A DNA stretch of 35,162 bases from Streptomyces inhibens (GTDB lineage: Bacteria > Actinomycetota > Actinomycetes > Streptomycetales > Streptomycetaceae). The notes beneath the pieces are model-generated. The model did no database searches and had not been told where the DNA came from. It saw nothing but the letters and a program-made list of their open reading frames with translations. This document shows positions 33,557-35,162 of the stretch, piece after piece. Location of the stretch: NCBI RefSeq assembly GCF_003389455.1, contig NZ_QUAC01000053.1, positions 49,315-84,476 of the forward strand, in the 5' to 3' direction. Each line of letters starts with the position of its first letter. Position 1 is the first letter of the stretch. The position numbers and the translations under genes were made by a program.

Positions 33557-34596
33557 TAGACCGGCGCGGCCTCGATGAGGCTGAAGCGGTTGGGCTCCGG
33601 GAGCCGGGTGACGGTGCGGACGGCGAAGCCCGCGGCGCGGCACAGGCTCTCGAAGTCGTCCCTGGTGCGCTCCCGGCCCCCGACGTTGACCAGCATGTTC
33701 AGGTCGCTGAGGTAGACCACGCCGGCCGCCGACGGGTCGGCGACGGGCGGCAGCACCGGCTCGACGATCAGCAGCCGGCCGTTGTCGGGGATCACCCGCC
33801 GGCAGTGCCGGAGGATCTCCGCGCACTGTTCGTCGCTCCAGTCGTGGATCACGCTCTTGAGGAGATACAGGTCGGCGCCTTCGGGCGCGGTGGCGAAGAA
33901 GTCCCCGGCGACCAGCGCACAGCGGCCGTCCAGCCCGTCGCGCGCCAGCTTCGTACCGGCCTGCGCCAGGCCCTCCGCGCTGTCGAAGAGGATGCCGCCG
34001 AGCGACGGATACGCCTTCAGGACCGCGGCGAGCAGGGTGCCGTCACCGCCGCCGATATCGGCCACGGTCGCGAAGCGGCCGAAGTCGAAGGCCGACGGCA
34101 GCAATGCGGCGGTGTCGCGGGTGGCCTGACTCATCGCGGCATTGAAGTCGGCGGAGAGTTGCGGCTGTTGGGCGAGGTGACCGAAGAAGTCCTTGCCGAA
34201 GACCACGTCGAAGGCGGTCTCGCCGGTGCGCACACTGTCGTCCAGCCGCTCCCAGGCCCTGAGCATGGTCGGGTCGGTGAACATCCGGACGAAGGAGTGC
34301 AGCGAGTCGGGGCCGTCGCTGCGCAGCAGGGCACCGGCCGGGGTGACGGCGAAGGCGCCCGGAGACCGCTCGACGAGGAGTCCGATGCCGGTCAGCGCCC
34401 GCAATAACCGCCCCATCGCCGGGGGTTGTGCCGCGCACTCCGCCGCGAGCTCGTCCGCGGTACACGCGCCGTCGCCGATCAGATCGACGATCCGCAGCCG
34501 GGCGGCGGCGCCCGCGGTGTGTGCCGCCATCGCGCCGTAAGCGATCCGGACCAGCGTGTCCCGGGCCTCGTTCGATGGCTGATTTTCGCGCGACAT
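33556..34596 (-). CDS. O-methyltransferase family 2 (acetylserotonin-OMT-like), with a TTA codon
   Basis: A 346-residue SAM-dependent methyltransferase with an N-terminal dimerisation winged helix, the SAM loop DIGGGDG (180-186), and KSVIHDWSDE with catalytic H251. This family methylates hydroxyl groups on natural products, including polyketides and phenazines. L64 is encoded by TTA (34407-34405), a rare codon that depends on the bldA tRNA in Streptomyces, so translation may be tied to development or secondary metabolism. The stop TAG coincides with the MITE edge. GGAGAGG precedes the ATG. An iron-box-like palindrome lies ~85 bp upstream. Confidence 0.9.
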   Translation of the reverse strand: MSRENQPSNEARDTLVRIAYGAMAAHTAGAAARLRIVDLIGDGACTADELAAECAAQPPAMGRLLRALTGIGLLVERSPGAFAVTPAGALLRSDGPDSLHSFVRMFTDPTMLRAWERLDDSVRTGETAFDVVFGKDFFGHLAQQPQLSADFNAAMSQATRDTAALLPSAFDFGRFATVADIGGGDGTLLAAVLKAYPSLGGILFDSAEGLAQAGTKLARDGLDGRCALVAGDFFATAPEGADLYLLKSVIHDWSDEQCAEILRHCRRVIPDNGRLLIVEPVLPPVADPSAAGVVYLSDLNMLVNVGGRERTRDDFESLCRAAGFAVRTVTRLPEPNRFSLIEAAPV

Positions 34597-34677
34597 GGCG
34601 CCACACCTCTCCGGTCAACAGCGTTACGGCCAGGGCCTGGCAGGGCACAACAACGCAGTGACGTGACACCCCCAGCC

Positions 34678-34696
34678 TTTGGTTAGGTAACCCTAA
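34678..34696. promoter_or_regulatory. Candidate iron box (DmdR/DtxR-type)
   Basis: TTTGGTTAGGTAACCCTAA matches 15 of 19 positions of the Streptomyces iron-box consensus TTAGGTTAGGCTAACCTAA as I recall it, and has GTTAGG/CCTAAC arms. It sits between the methyltransferase (leftward) and the small membrane protein gene (rightward), so it could make either one iron-regulated. Confidence 0.45.
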
Positions 34697-34794
34697 CTTC
34701 CCTGGATATTCGGAGCAATGCCCCCCGCTCACCGCACTGCACCCTGCCCGTACGGCGCGGCCGTCCGCACCACCCGGGAGAGGAGGGACGCCCC

Positions 34795-35068
34795 CTGTCC
34801 CCGTACGACGACCGCCCCTTCGGCGAGCTCACCGAGCTGTTCCGGCGCGACGCCGCTCCCTGCACCCGCACCCGCCCCCCCGACCACCGGCCGCCCGGCC
34901 CGGTCGCGCCCCTATCCCCGTGGCATCACCTGGCCGGTGGCGGCCGCCGCGGTCGTCGGCCTGGCCGCCGGCATCACGCTGGCGCACGGTCTGCTGCTCG
35001 CGAGCGGGCTGATGCTGGCCGGGCTGTCCGGGCATCTCGCCGCCGGCGGCCGCGACCAGCACCGGTAA
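34795..35068 (+). pseudogene. Small DUF3040-like membrane protein, apparently frameshifted
   Basis: Frame 1 from a CTG at 34795 (ribosome site AGGAGGGA at 34781-34788) encodes LSPYDDRPFGELTELFRRD, which resembles the N-terminus of small actinobacterial membrane proteins (DUF3040-like). The expected two membrane segments (WPVAAAAVVGLAAGITLAHG and LLLASGLMLAGLSGH, ending GGRDQHR) are in the next frame. A run of seven C's at 34875-34881 lies between them; deleting one C joins the halves into one reading frame. It could be a real mutation, a sequencing error, or a programmed shift. An alternative is an ATG at 34718 giving a 116-residue protein with an atypical N-terminus. Confidence 0.5.
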
Positions 35069-35162
35069 CGGCCGGGGCCGACCTGCGCCCCGTACGGCAT
35101 CCACAGCCGCACGCGCCGCCCGGCACACAGCCGCCGACCCGCCTGCCCAAAGAGGGCGGGCG

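Noticed and set aside
1..35162. tRNA, rRNA, CRISPR array, replication origin or prophage attachment site
   Set aside because: No tRNA-like cloverleaf, no regularly spaced repeats with unique spacers, and no phage or integrase gene were seen.

Overview
The window is high-GC DNA with the codon bias, GTG starts and strong purine ribosome sites of an actinomycete, most probably a Streptomyces. Supporting signs are PucR, ModE-like HTH-TOBE and MarR regulators, an F420-type nitroreductase-fold protein, an isolated TTA (bldA-type) codon, and two short repeat types that I recall as common in Streptomyces chromosomes. No rRNA, tRNA, CRISPR or complete transposase gene was seen. It looks like accessory chromosome with metabolic islands.

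Left part (72-5631): a HypX/HoxX-type protein is divergent from what looks like an undescribed RiPP locus. The locus holds a 51-residue precursor ending in three GCIS modules, a large hairpin, a PaaK-like adenylating enzyme, a small protein with a W-H motif translationally coupled to it, and an MFS exporter. None of the usual RiPP enzymes (LanM/LanB/LanKC, YcaO, radical SAM, lasso B/C) is present. This is the best candidate for a new system. Next come a secreted peptide-like protein and a carbonic anhydrase/SulP transporter pair (5804-8391) that ends at a strong bidirectional hairpin. An APC permease and a DDN-like protein follow.

Molybdenum island (10659-21336): a fused ModB-ModC transporter and ModA, two paralogous HTH-TOBE regulators that flank the island, a two-domain molbindin, a small sulfite-oxidase-fold protein, and a xanthine-dehydrogenase-type locus with a divergent PucR regulator. 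The FeS/molybdopterin fusion gene of that locus carries a short G/C-palindromic repeat in its coding sequence, and the repeat puts the two halves out of frame. The island therefore encodes Mo uptake, storage, sensing and Mo enzymes, but the main enzyme is apparently broken or split.

Right part: an MFS exporter-MarR-dienelactone hydrolase-small protein operon (21400-24964) with a clear MarR palindrome. An outward operon (25370-29224) follows, with a 61-residue peptide, an unrecognised protein, two tandem paralogues of an uncharacterised family and a serine beta-lactamase-fold hydrolase; it may be a second peptide-maturation locus. Then come an AfsR-like ATPase lacking a DNA-binding domain, an SdsA-type alkyl sulfatase, a 175-bp MITE inserted exactly at a methyltransferase stop codon, the TTA-containing O-methyltransferase with an iron-box-like palindrome upstream, and a frameshifted small membrane protein at the right edge.

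All calls rest on reading the sequence and recalled family features; no database search was possible.
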